DNA of 36,987 nucleotides from Candidatus Komeilibacteria bacterium CG11_big_fil_rev_8_21_14_0_20_36_20. GTDB lineage: Bacteria > Patescibacteriota > Patescibacteriia > UBA1558 > GWA2-36-10. Positions 25,123 through 32,724 of this stretch are shown piece after piece. The DNA lies in the NCBI GenBank assembly GCA_002787405.1, contig PCWQ01000012.1, positions 39,471 to 76,457 on the forward strand, read 5' to 3'. The position numbers and the translations under genes are program-made. The notes beneath the pieces were generated by a model that had not been told where the DNA came from, searched no databases, and was given only the letters and a program-made list of their open reading frames with translations. Numbering within the stretch: the first letter of the stretch is position 1; every line of letters starts with the position of its first letter.

Positions 25123-26313
25123 TTATTGATTATTAAATGCTTCAATGCCAAGTTTTAATATTTTCATAGCGTCAATTAAATCATCTGTATTAAGGACATA
25201 GGCGATACGACATTCATCAAGGCCTTTGCCTGGCGTGGCATAAAATCCTGCGCCCGGCGCCACCATTACTGTTTTATTGTCTACAGAAAATTCTGTTAAC
25301 ATAAATTTAACAAAATTCTCAGCGTTGGAAATCGGCAGTTTAACCATCGCATAAAATGCTCCGGCTGGCTTTTGACAAACCACGCCCTTAATATTCATCA
25401 CTCCCTCAAAAACAATGTCGCGTCGCTTTTTATATTCACTGATAATTTCTGGTAAATAATTTGATCCTAATCCCAAAGCAGCCACGGCACCAAATTGCTC
25501 TAACACTGGCGCAGATAATCTTGCTTGCCCTAACTTAATAGCGGCACTGTGAATCTTTTTATTTTTAACTACTAAATTACCTATACGGGCCCCGCAAACA
25601 GAAAATCTTTTACTGATTGAATCAGCCATTATTGTCAGATCATCTACGCCTGGAAAATCAAAAATGGAAATCGGTTCGCCTTCAAAAACAAATTCGCGAT
25701 AAGCTTCGTCAGAAATAATAAAGATCTTATGATCACGAATTAAATCCACTAACATCTGCATTTCGCTTCTAGTAAAAACTGTACCTGTAGGATTATTTGG
25801 ATTACAGATTATAATGCCCCTAGTCTTAGAATTAATAGCTTTTTCAATAACTTCGCGTGGCGGTAAATGAAACCCATCCTCAACTTTAGTTTCAATAGGA
25901 ATTAAATTAATTCCTGCTTGAGTAGCCAGACCATTGTAATTTGTGTAAAAAGGCTCAAAGACAATAATATTATCACCAGGATCAGTAATTAATAAAAAAG
26001 AAAACAAAATTGCTTCTGAACCACCAGTAGTGGCTACAATATGCTCCGGCTCTATGACCAGATTATTTCTCTGATAATAACTAGCTAGCACTTCTAAATA
26101 TTCTTTTTCTCCTTGAGAATCACCATAGGCCAAAACTTTACTAGAATAATTTTGAATGGCCTGCCAAAATTCTGGTGGAGTTTCAATATCGGGCTGGCCG
26201 ATGTTTAAATGATAAACCTGAACGCCTTTTTGTTTGGCTTCTTTGGCAAAAGGAATAAATTTCCTAATAGGAGACTCCTGAATTTTATCAGCTCGATTTG
26301 ATATCTGAGGCAT
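25123..26313 (-). CDS. PLP-dependent class I aminotransferase
   Basis: 396 aa fold-type I aminotransferase, aspartate-aminotransferase-like. NIGQPDIETP near 37-46, TTGGSEAI (95-102), NPNNPTG (171-177; N174), DEAYREFVF (D202, Y205), SISKRFSVCGARIG (Schiff-base K235) and a late arginine region (DECRIAY). The substrate is not certain; aspartate/alanine-type is most likely. It lies within the minus-strand rpsP-to-trmD series, 32 nt after the glycosylase and 1 nt before trmD. Confidence 0.92.
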   Translation of the reverse strand: MPQISNRADKIQESPIRKFIPFAKEAKQKGVQVYHLNIGQPDIETPPEFWQAIQNYSSKVLAYGDSQGEKEYLEVLASYYQRNNLVIEPEHIVATTGGSEAILFSFLLITDPGDNIIVFEPFYTNYNGLATQAGINLIPIETKVEDGFHLPPREVIEKAINSKTRGIIICNPNNPTGTVFTRSEMQMLVDLIRDHKIFIISDEAYREFVFEGEPISIFDFPGVDDLTIMADSISKRFSVCGARIGNLVVKNKKIHSAAIKLGQARLSAPVLEQFGAVAALGLGSNYLPEIISEYKKRRDIVFEGVMNIKGVVCQKPAGAFYAMVKLPISNAENFVKFMLTEFSVDNKTVMVAPGAGFYATPGKGLDECRIAYVLNTDDLIDAMKILKLGIEAFNNQ

Positions 26314-26345
26314 TTTTTATTTTATTTAAATTCCGTAGGACAAAA

Positions 26346-27314
26346 TTAAAGACGAGTTTCTTTTTCCAGCCAAGGTATGTTCTCATTTCTTCTTCTCCAA
26401 AATAAATCCTCCCAAATATAATGAACTGCTAATTGTTTATATTGTCCAAATTTTTCAAAATATTTCAAAAGTTTTTTAATAGCTACTGGATTTTCCGGAT
26501 CTTTATTAAAAAATAACTTAGAATAGATTTTTTGCTCCCATGGCGAAATATGATTAAAAAAATCCCAGTGGTGAAAAACATCAAATAAAATATACCACAC
26601 CGTTGCTGGACCAACTCCATAAAGTTTTAAAAGTTCATTCATTTGTGTTTCTCTGCTTTGTTTTCTCAGCTCTGTTTCATTAATCAACCCCTTTGCAAAC
26701 TGACTATCAATTTTTTTGATTGACTTGGATCGATACCCTACCTTAAGAGCGCGTAATTTCTTATCACTAACTTTTTGTAATGCCCCAGGATTCCAAAAAC
26801 ACCATAATTTTTTATTATCAAATTCAAGTAACTGTCCGTAATTTTCAAGCAAGGTCTGAAACATTTGGGCAGATCTTTTAATAGAAGCGTTTTGTAAAAC
26901 TATGCCTATAATTAAATATTCAAACAATGAACTAGGGTGCCCCGGACGCATGCCTCGCCATTTTGTAATAATCGGCCCTAAAAGTTTATCGCCTTTAAAC
27001 TGCTTGTAAAAACCCTTCAAATCAAGCTTAAAATTATAGGCATATTCAACTTCATTTATTAGACTATTAATAAAACTTCCGCTTAATTTTTTATGTGCAT
27101 AAATCTTTACTTCTACCAAGGGATCGATAATCTTGCCTTTATTGATAAACTTTAACCCTAATGGTGTTTTTTGCCAATTCCAAGTCTGCCAGCGAATACC
27201 AGATTTCCATAGATTATCACTGGAGGTAAAATGATCTGGTTTATAAAAGGTGGAGTCAAAGTCAAATGGTTTTATTGGTTTGACTCTAACTGTTTTTTGG
27301 AGTTTTAATTTAAT
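26346..27314 (-). CDS. HhH-GPD DNA glycosylase, AlkA-like, with probable AUU start
   Basis: The conserved part includes KWRGMRPGHPSSLFEYLIIGIVLQNASI, a helix-hairpin-helix (LLKLYGVGPATVWYIL) and FFNHISPWEQKIYSKL. Reading upstream of the first allowed start (TTG 27119), the same frame continues for 65 codons with clear AlkA-N-like sequence (KPFDFDSTFYKPDHF, SGIRWQTWNWQKTPLGLKF) and reaches ATT at 27312-27314 (then KLKLQKTVRVKP). No ATG, GTG or TTG lies between the upstream TAG and that point. The protein is then 322 aa. It probably removes alkylated bases. No Shine-Dalgarno precedes the ATT. Confidence 0.75.
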   Translation of the reverse strand: MKLKLQKTVRVKPIKPFDFDSTFYKPDHFTSSDNLWKSGIRWQTWNWQKTPLGLKFINKGKIIDPLVEVKIYAHKKLSGSFINSLINEVEYAYNFKLDLKGFYKQFKGDKLLGPIITKWRGMRPGHPSSLFEYLIIGIVLQNASIKRSAQMFQTLLENYGQLLEFDNKKLWCFWNPGALQKVSDKKLRALKVGYRSKSIKKIDSQFAKGLINETELRKQSRETQMNELLKLYGVGPATVWYILFDVFHHWDFFNHISPWEQKIYSKLFFNKDPENPVAIKKLLKYFEKFGQYKQLAVHYIWEDLFWRRRNENIPWLEKETRL

Positions 27315-27370
27315 AAATTTTTTATTATTATTTATATTAACTTTAAGATACTACAAAATTTAATTAAAAT

Positions 27371-27397
27371 AAAGCCCCCCGCATTGCGGGGGGCTTT
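27371..27397 (-). terminator. Terminator after khpA
   Basis: Perfect AAAGCCCCCCGC/GCGGGGGGCTTT with a 3-nt loop, followed on the minus strand by ATTTTAATT. It separates rpsP-khpA from the glycosylase-trmD genes. Confidence 0.9.
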
Positions 27398-27410
27398 AAA
27401 ATATAATAGT

Positions 27411-27722
27411 TTATAATTTTAGATCGTCAACGTCAGAACTTTCAGATGTGCTTTTTTCAGCTCTAGGAGCCCGACCTTCCTTTTCCGGTTCGTAAACTTT
27501 TAAGTTAACGTAAGAATTGTTTTTATTGCCGACAATCCTTAAAAGGGTGCGAAGAGATCTAGCAGTCTGACCTTGTTTGCCAATAATTTTACCCATCTCT
27601 TCTGGGTTGACTTTTAAGGTCAAAAGTACGCCTCTTTCGTCGATTTCCCGTTCAACTACCACGTCTTCCGGTTTATCAACTAGTTCTTTAACAATTGTTT
27701 CTAAAAATTCTTTGTCTTGCAT
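27411..27722 (-). CDS. khpA: KH-domain RNA-binding protein KhpA
   Basis: 103 aa. A single KH domain (residues about 1-78) with the loop GKIIGKQGQTARSLRTLLRIV. The C-terminal 25 residues are charged and disordered. KhpA proteins bind RNA and usually sit between rpsP and rimM/trmD; the link to rpsP is kept here (130 nt), with a separate promoter. No clear ribosome-binding site. Confidence 0.92.
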   Translation of the reverse strand: MQDKEFLETIVKELVDKPEDVVVEREIDERGVLLTLKVNPEEMGKIIGKQGQTARSLRTLLRIVGNKNNSYVNLKVYEPEKEGRAPRAEKSTSESSDVDDLKL

Positions 27723-27782
27723 GTCTTTTTGGTTAATGATTTATCTTATAAGTTATTTTCTTTAACAGAAACAACTTAAGCA

Positions 27783-27811
27783 AGTATATAATAATTTATT
27801 ATCAAGGTCAA
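27783..27811 (-). promoter_or_regulatory. Promoter of khpA
   Basis: TTGACC (27806-27811), 17-nt spacer, TATACT (27783-27788) on the minus strand, leader about 55 nt. Confidence 0.65.
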
Positions 27812-27851
27812 ATGATAGTCAGTTATATTTTAAAAGATTAAAATGCAAAAG

Positions 27852-28322
27852 CTATTTTTTCTTTTCTTCTGGCTCGTCTTTAATTGGAATATCTTTTGTT
27901 GATTCTTCAACTTTTTCTTCTTTAACTTCAGATTTTTCCACCTTATCTTCCTTTGTGTCCTCTGGTTTAACTCTTTCATCTTCAACCTTACTATCTTCGG
28001 CCTTGGCTTCTGATTTTTTACTTTCTTTTTTATCTTTTTTATCTTTCCTTTTCTGACTAATAGAAACTGATTTCGCTTTTTTTACATCTTTTAAAAGACC
28101 CTCTTTGATCAGTAAATTATGAACTGTGTTAGAAGGTTGAGCTCCTACGGACAGCCAATGTTCCACCCGCTCGGCTTTTAAAATCATTTTTTTAGTATGA
28201 GGATTATAATCACCTAATATTTCTAAACAATCACCATACATATCCTTGGTTTTTTCGGAAACAACTACCCGATACATGGGTCTTTTCTTCCGACCTATTC
28301 GCGCTAATCTGATAGCTAGCAT
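27852..28322 (-). CDS. rpsP: Ribosomal protein S16 with long charged tail
   Basis: 156 aa. Residues 1-85 are a normal bS16: MLAIRLARIGRKKRPMYRVVV, DMYGDCLEILGDYNPH, AERVEHWLSVGAQPSNTV and LLIKEGLL. Another about 70 residues of Lys/Glu/Asp/Ser-rich sequence follow (KKESKKSEAKAED and so on), with no fold expected. Tails of this kind occur on ribosomal proteins of some CPR and other bacteria. It is first in the rpsP-khpA pair and has its own promoter. Confidence 0.95.
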   Translation of the reverse strand: MLAIRLARIGRKKRPMYRVVVSEKTKDMYGDCLEILGDYNPHTKKMILKAERVEHWLSVGAQPSNTVHNLLIKEGLLKDVKKAKSVSISQKRKDKKDKKESKKSEAKAEDSKVEDERVKPEDTKEDKVEKSEVKEEKVEESTKDIPIKDEPEEKKK

Positions 28323-28366
28323 ATCTGCCCTTAAATTAAATGGTTAAAATGTTTTTAGTGAATTTT

Positions 28367-28395
28367 ATGCTACTACATTTACTATGTTTTGTCAA
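28367..28395 (-). promoter_or_regulatory. Promoter of rpsP
   Basis: TTGACA (28390-28395), 17-nt spacer, TAGCAT (28367-28372), leader about 40 nt. Confidence 0.65.
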
Positions 28396-28455
28396 GAAAA
28401 TAGAACTTGCCTAGTATCAAAACCTTGGGGGTCGGTATGCCTCACGCAGCTGCTA

Positions 28456-28484
28456 TTGACACTGGCTTGCTGTTGGGATATAAT
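28456..28484 (+). promoter_or_regulatory. Perfect consensus promoter with inverted repeat over the -10
   Basis: TTGACA (28456-28461), 17-nt spacer, TATAAT (28479-28484): an exact match to the sigma70 consensus. CTGTTG (28471-28476) and CAACAG (28488-28493 region) form an inverted repeat across the -10 box, a possible operator. Confidence 0.75.
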
Positions 28485-28512
28485 GAGCAACAGATAAAAA
28501 TACTACCGTAAA

Positions 28513-28540
28513 ATAAGCACTTTAGGTGCTTTAAAATTTT
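28513..28540 (+). promoter_or_regulatory. Leader hairpin with T-rich tail
   Basis: AAGCAC/GTGCTT with a 5-nt loop then TTAAAATTTTT, about 25 nt after the predicted transcript start and 20 nt before the ATG at 28561. It could be an attenuator or the end of a very short RNA. Confidence 0.4.
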
Positions 28541-28560
28541 TCTAAAATTAAACTAAAAAA

Positions 28561-29406
28561 ATGGATCAAAATTTAACTATTGGCTTTATTGGACAAGGTT
28601 ATGTCGGCAAAAACTACGCCGATGTCATTGAAGAAAGAGGATATGATATTATTAGATATGATGATACTGACAAATTTATCCAAAATAAAGATAAGCTGAA
28701 AGACTGTGATATTGTCGTTGTAGCCGTGCCTACACCAACTACACCTCAAGGATTTGACAGCAGCATTGTCGAAAAAGTTTTGAATTTAGTTGGGAAAAAT
28801 AAAATAGCTGTTGTTAAATCAACTATTAAATTAGGAACTACCGCCAGATTAAACGAAATGTATCCGGACATTGATATTATGCATTCTCCCGAATTCTTAA
28901 CAGCTTTTACTGCCGCCAATGACGTTAGAACTCCCAGCCGAAATATTTTAGGTATAGAAGATATTAATAATCCTGAACTGGTTGAAAAAGCAAAGACAGT
29001 AATGAAAGTTTTTCCTAAGGCGCCTTATGAATTAATCACTCAAGCAGAAAATGCAGAATTGATTAAATACGGTGGCAACTGTTGGTTCTATTTCAAAGTA
29101 GTCTTTATGAATATTTTATATGATTTAATTGAACAACATGAAAAGATAGATTATGCCACCATCAGAGAAGCTTTAGCTAAAGACCCACGCATTGGTTATT
29201 CTCATTTAGATGTTTTACACCAAGGCGGCAGAGGAGCTGGTGGCGCTTGTTTTATCAAAGACTTTGAAGCTTTTATTGAAATGTTAAAAGAAACTGGGCT
29301 AGATAAACAAAGAGATACCTGTGAAAATGTACGAAATATCAATTTGCATTATATGCGCAGTACAGGAAAAGATCCTGATTTACTTAAAGGTGTTTACGGT
29401 GAATAA
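28561..29406 (+). CDS. Short UDP-glucose/GDP-mannose dehydrogenase-like protein
   Basis: 281 aa. N-terminal NAD domain IGFIGQGYVGKNYA (7-20) and AVPTPTT; central domain with AENAELIKYGGNCW (Lys169) and the catalytic cysteine in GRGAGGACFIKDFEAF (Cys230). The C-terminal sugar-nucleotide-binding domain found in true UGDH (400-450 aa) is absent. It may be a minimal enzyme or an altered one. If active it would make UDP-glucuronate, the substrate of the decarboxylase-like gene at 8487. No Shine-Dalgarno is visible. Confidence 0.8.
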   Translation: MDQNLTIGFIGQGYVGKNYADVIEERGYDIIRYDDTDKFIQNKDKLKDCDIVVVAVPTPTTPQGFDSSIVEKVLNLVGKNKIAVVKSTIKLGTTARLNEMYPDIDIMHSPEFLTAFTAANDVRTPSRNILGIEDINNPELVEKAKTVMKVFPKAPYELITQAENAELIKYGGNCWFYFKVVFMNILYDLIEQHEKIDYATIREALAKDPRIGYSHLDVLHQGGRGAGGACFIKDFEAFIEMLKETGLDKQRDTCENVRNINLHYMRSTGKDPDLLKGVYGE

Positions 29407-29421
29407 ATATTTATAAACTTT

Positions 29422-29449
29422 AAACTCCCGCCTTTTGGTGGGAGTTTTT
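29422..29449. terminator. Two-way terminator between UGDH-like gene and hutH
   Basis: AAACTCCCGCC/GGTGGGAGTTT with a TTTT loop, T-rich on both sides. It fills the gap between convergent genes. Confidence 0.85.
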
Positions 29450-29460
29450 ATATCCCTCAA

Positions 29461-31011
29461 TTAAAGTAAGTTGCCAAATTTACTTTGATAAATTTCCAAT
29501 ATCCGACCTTCTTTAAAGTCAGGACGCAAAGATTCTAAATCAAGATATAAGATTCTATCGTCTTCCAAATGAGGCACTTTTTCACGAATACAATCATGGA
29601 CTAATCTAGTGCCAGCGGCCATATCTTGCTCTCCTCTATATTCCACCGCTTGAGCGGCTAACATAGCTTCAATGGTTAAAATATCAAAAACATTATTAAT
29701 AATTTCCTGACATTGACGAGCGGCAATGGTACCAAAACTAACATGATCTTCCTGATTGGCTGAAGTAGGAATAGAATCAATACAAACCGGATGGGCCAAA
29801 ACTTTATTTTCTGCGACCAAAGCAGCGGCCGTATACTGAGCAATCATATAGCCGTTATTTAATCCTCCCTTGTCTTTATCAATTAAGAAAGAAGGCAATC
29901 CTTCGCTATTGTTGGAATCAACCATTTTAGCTATTCGTCTTTCGGAAATATTACCCAGCTCTGAAATAGCCATACTTAAAAAATCCATAGCTAAAGATAT
30001 GGGCTGACCGTGAAAATGTCCGGCTGATAGAGCATTATGATCATCGGCAAAAATTAAAGGATTATCGGTTACTGAATTTATTTCCGTTTCAATAATTTTT
30101 TTCACATAAGCTAATGCATCTTTGGAAGCACCGTGTACCTGCGGGGAACAACGCAAAGAATAAGAATCCTGAATTCTCTCTGGTTGATTATAACTAGCAA
30201 TAATTTTACTGCCTTGGCAGATCTGACGAATATTACTAGCGCAAATCAACTGTCCTTGATGAGGCCTTAATTGGTGCACTCTTTCCTCAAAGGCGGTAAT
30301 AGTACCAGCTAATCCTTCCAAACTTAAAGATAAAATTAAATCATAAGATTGAGAAATAACCTCTGCATTAGTTACATTCAAACAAGCAATAGCGGTCATA
30401 AAAGAAGTACCGTTGTTCATCGCTAACCCTTCCTTGGCCTCCAAGACCAGAGGGTTAATATTATTTTTTTCCAGAACCGACTGGCATTTTTTTCTCTGAC
30501 CACCTTCAATTACTTCACCTTCTCCCATCATCACCAAAGCCAAGTGAGATAGAGGGGCTAAATCACCTGAAGCGCCGACCGAACCCTTGGCAGGAATACA
30601 AGGATAAATACCAGAATTAAGTAATTGCACTAAAGATTCTATTAACTCCAGCCGAACCCCTGAATTACCATGTGATAATGAATTTAGACGAATTAAAATA
30701 GCCGCCCGAACCACTTCTTCAGAAAAATAATCTCCGGTGCCAATAGCATGGCTACGAATTAAATTTTTCTGCAGATTTTTAACTTCCTCGGCGGCAATAA
30801 ATTTATTTTTAAACATACCAAAACCGGTAGTCACTCCATAAACTGCTTTTTTATCCCTCACAATGTTCTCTACTACTGCTCTGGACTTTAAAATTTTGTC
30901 TTTAGCCTTATTAGATAAAACAACTTTAATCTTTTTATTTTTAGCAATTTTGACTACATCCCTAATCCCCAGGGGATGTTCGCCGATTTGTAATTGATTT
31001 TCTGTCTGCAT
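29461..31011 (-). CDS. hutH: Histidine ammonia-lyase
   Basis: 516 aa, full length. The MIO cofactor triad Ala-Ser-Gly is at 147-149 (GSVGASGDLAPLSH). YGVTTGFG (Tyr58) and the selectivity pair Ser87-His88 (IRSHAIG) are of the histidine type rather than tyrosine or phenylalanine type. It converts L-histidine to urocanate and ammonia. No urocanase or imidazolonepropionase gene is near, so the pathway seems to stop at urocanate here. It has its own promoter and is divergent from the racemase-like gene at 31159. Confidence 0.93.
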   Translation of the reverse strand: MQTENQLQIGEHPLGIRDVVKIAKNKKIKVVLSNKAKDKILKSRAVVENIVRDKKAVYGVTTGFGMFKNKFIAAEEVKNLQKNLIRSHAIGTGDYFSEEVVRAAILIRLNSLSHGNSGVRLELIESLVQLLNSGIYPCIPAKGSVGASGDLAPLSHLALVMMGEGEVIEGGQRKKCQSVLEKNNINPLVLEAKEGLAMNNGTSFMTAIACLNVTNAEVISQSYDLILSLSLEGLAGTITAFEERVHQLRPHQGQLICASNIRQICQGSKIIASYNQPERIQDSYSLRCSPQVHGASKDALAYVKKIIETEINSVTDNPLIFADDHNALSAGHFHGQPISLAMDFLSMAISELGNISERRIAKMVDSNNSEGLPSFLIDKDKGGLNNGYMIAQYTAAALVAENKVLAHPVCIDSIPTSANQEDHVSFGTIAARQCQEIINNVFDILTIEAMLAAQAVEYRGEQDMAAGTRLVHDCIREKVPHLEDDRILYLDLESLRPDFKEGRILEIYQSKFGNLL

Positions 31012-31034
31012 AATATTATAAATTAATTAATTTA

Positions 31035-31064
31035 AGTATAACTAAAAAAACTCAAGATAGTCAA
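31035..31064 (-). promoter_or_regulatory. Promoter of hutH
   Basis: TTGACT (31059-31064), 18-nt spacer, TATACT (31035-31040), short leader to ATG 31011. It is back to back with the racemase promoter. Confidence 0.6.
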
Positions 31065-31070
31065 TCTCTA

Positions 31071-31099
31071 TTGACAAAATAATATTAAGTCACTAAACT
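31071..31099 (+). promoter_or_regulatory. Promoter of the racemase-GNAT operon
   Basis: TTGACA (31071-31076), 17-nt spacer, TAAACT (31094-31099). Leader about 52 nt with AAAGGAGA before ATG 31159. Confidence 0.7.
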
Positions 31100-31158
31100 A
31101 AATATCGTAAAATGTACCCTAAAAAACCCTTAAACAACCTAAACAAAGGAGACAAAAG

Positions 31159-31986
31159 ATGGAACTCCATCAATTGAAACACAATCTTTTCGTCATCACT
31201 GCTGCTGGCGGAAATGCCACTGCTATCAGGATTCTTAACTATGCTCTGGATAGAGCTGGTTATGAAAAATTCGGACGACAGATGATGTCAGAAACAGAAT
31301 CAGATGGCGTAGAACAATGCGGATTTTTGATTCCAGATGACAATCGCTTTGAGATGAGCGGCGGTGAATTCTGCGGCAATGCTGCTCGGGCTGTGGCTAT
31401 TTTATTTAGCCAAATTAAAGGCGTCGACGAAGTAGAATTTACCATGTCCGGTTTTTCCGGCAAAATACGCGGACAAGTCACCCACTTGGAAGGCAACAAT
31501 TACCAAGTTGTCTGCACTTTTGAGGGTATGTCAGTGGAGAGCAAATCTATCACAGCTAACAATCAACCGGCCCATCTGGTTGACTTGGGAGGCATTGTCC
31601 ATGTCATCATTGAAGGTAAAATGCCAGAAAATTATGAAGAGATCCACCGGCAAATCACTTCTGAATTAAAGCTGACTGAAAGAGATGCGGTCGGAGTTTG
31701 CTGGATCTCAAGATCACCAGACAGTATTGAGATGCACCCAGTAGTTTGGGTAAAAGGCATCAACTCCTTTTTCTATGAAACTTCATGCGGATCCGGCACA
31801 ATTGCCGTGGGGAAAACCACCAATGGTAGTTCCATTATCCAACCTTCTGGCCAATCAATTCAGGTTGAATTTACTGATTCAGCGGTTGTTTTGGAAAGTG
31901 ACATGGCCATCACTAAAGAAGGTGGTGTTTCTTGGGATCACCTGGATTATTGTTCAAATCAACCGCCAACCTATTACACTCACTAA
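31159..31986 (+). CDS. DapF/CntK-like two-cysteine amino-acid racemase
   Basis: 275 aa. Cofactor-independent racemase fold with the two catalytic cysteines: Cys72 in SGGEFCGNAARA and Cys210 in ETSCGSGTIAV. The N-terminus TAAGGNATAI and the block EQCGFLIP...FEMSGGEFCGNA resemble CntK, the histidine racemase of staphylopine synthesis, more than diaminopimelate epimerase, which begins with HGLGNDF. The substrate is therefore an open question, with histidine a fair guess given hutH next door. No staphylopine partner genes are present. It is followed after 33 nt by a GNAT gene. Confidence 0.78.
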   Translation: MELHQLKHNLFVITAAGGNATAIRILNYALDRAGYEKFGRQMMSETESDGVEQCGFLIPDDNRFEMSGGEFCGNAARAVAILFSQIKGVDEVEFTMSGFSGKIRGQVTHLEGNNYQVVCTFEGMSVESKSITANNQPAHLVDLGGIVHVIIEGKMPENYEEIHRQITSELKLTERDAVGVCWISRSPDSIEMHPVVWVKGINSFFYETSCGSGTIAVGKTTNGSSIIQPSGQSIQVEFTDSAVVLESDMAITKEGGVSWDHLDYCSNQPPTYYTH

Positions 31987-32019
31987 AGATTCCATTATTT
32001 CTGAAAAAGGAGATTACTA

Positions 32020-32595
32020 ATGCATCCTGAAATTCAATTTTTAGAGGTTGATCAAGATTTTGATCCTTCGCATCATCGGGGATTTATCCATCTTTATAAG
32101 ACCGCTTTTAGTGAAGCACCTTATTTTGAAACCTATACCGATGAAGATGTTACTAATGATGTCTGGAATCCCCATCTAAAAGATGGCTGTATTGTTGTGG
32201 CAGTTCAAAACGGAACCGTAGTTGGCTTTGGTTGCGCTATGCAAGCTGATAAATGGATTCACGATAAAAATTTTCCGGAATTTCTCAAACATAACGCGGA
32301 TAAACTACCCGCTTCGCCTGAACAGATTTGTTTGATGACTGAAATAGCCGTCTCGACCGAACATAGACGTAAAGGTATTGGCACAGATTTGGTAAAGAGT
32401 CGCTTTGAATGGGCGCGAAAAAAAGGCTACACTCATTACATAATGCGTACTGCTGCTAAAAGATCTAATTCGGCGTCCCTTTATCAAAAGCTGGGAGGAA
32501 AAATAATCGAGGATTTAATCCAAGATGTCTCGGCTCATGCTGAAGAAGTACAATCTCAAAGTACAGAAAGGATTTATATTGGTGGTGAGATTTAA
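32020..32595 (+). CDS. GNAT-family N-acetyltransferase
   Basis: 191 aa. The acetyl-CoA-binding motif A is TEIAVSTEHRRKGIGTDLV (about 107-125); motif B follows with SNSASLYQKLGGK. It transfers an acyl group from acyl-CoA to an amine; the substrate is unknown. AAAGGAG lies eight bases before the ATG. Placed after an amino-acid racemase-like gene and before an AstE-like deacylase, it may act on the same amino acid. Confidence 0.88.
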   Translation: MHPEIQFLEVDQDFDPSHHRGFIHLYKTAFSEAPYFETYTDEDVTNDVWNPHLKDGCIVVAVQNGTVVGFGCAMQADKWIHDKNFPEFLKHNADKLPASPEQICLMTEIAVSTEHRRKGIGTDLVKSRFEWARKKGYTHYIMRTAAKRSNSASLYQKLGGKIIEDLIQDVSAHAEEVQSQSTERIYIGGEI

Positions 32596-32614
32596 AATCA
32601 AATTACACCATAAG

Positions 32615-32643
32615 AAAGGAACGTTAACAAGACGTTCCTTTTA
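32615..32643 (+). terminator. Terminator after the GNAT gene
   Basis: AAAGGAACGT/ACGTTCCTTT stem with a 7-nt loop, T's following. Confidence 0.85.
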
Positions 32644-32724
32644 AATTTGACATTGTATATTTTTGATGAAAGAATATTTCAATCTAGCACCTTTAAACCA
32701 TAATGCTAAACTACAGGAAAAAAT

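Noticed and set aside
31775-32020. 81-codon frame overlapping the racemase end
   Set aside because: Shifted-frame shadow of the racemase; its end merely overlaps the GNAT ribosome-binding site and start.
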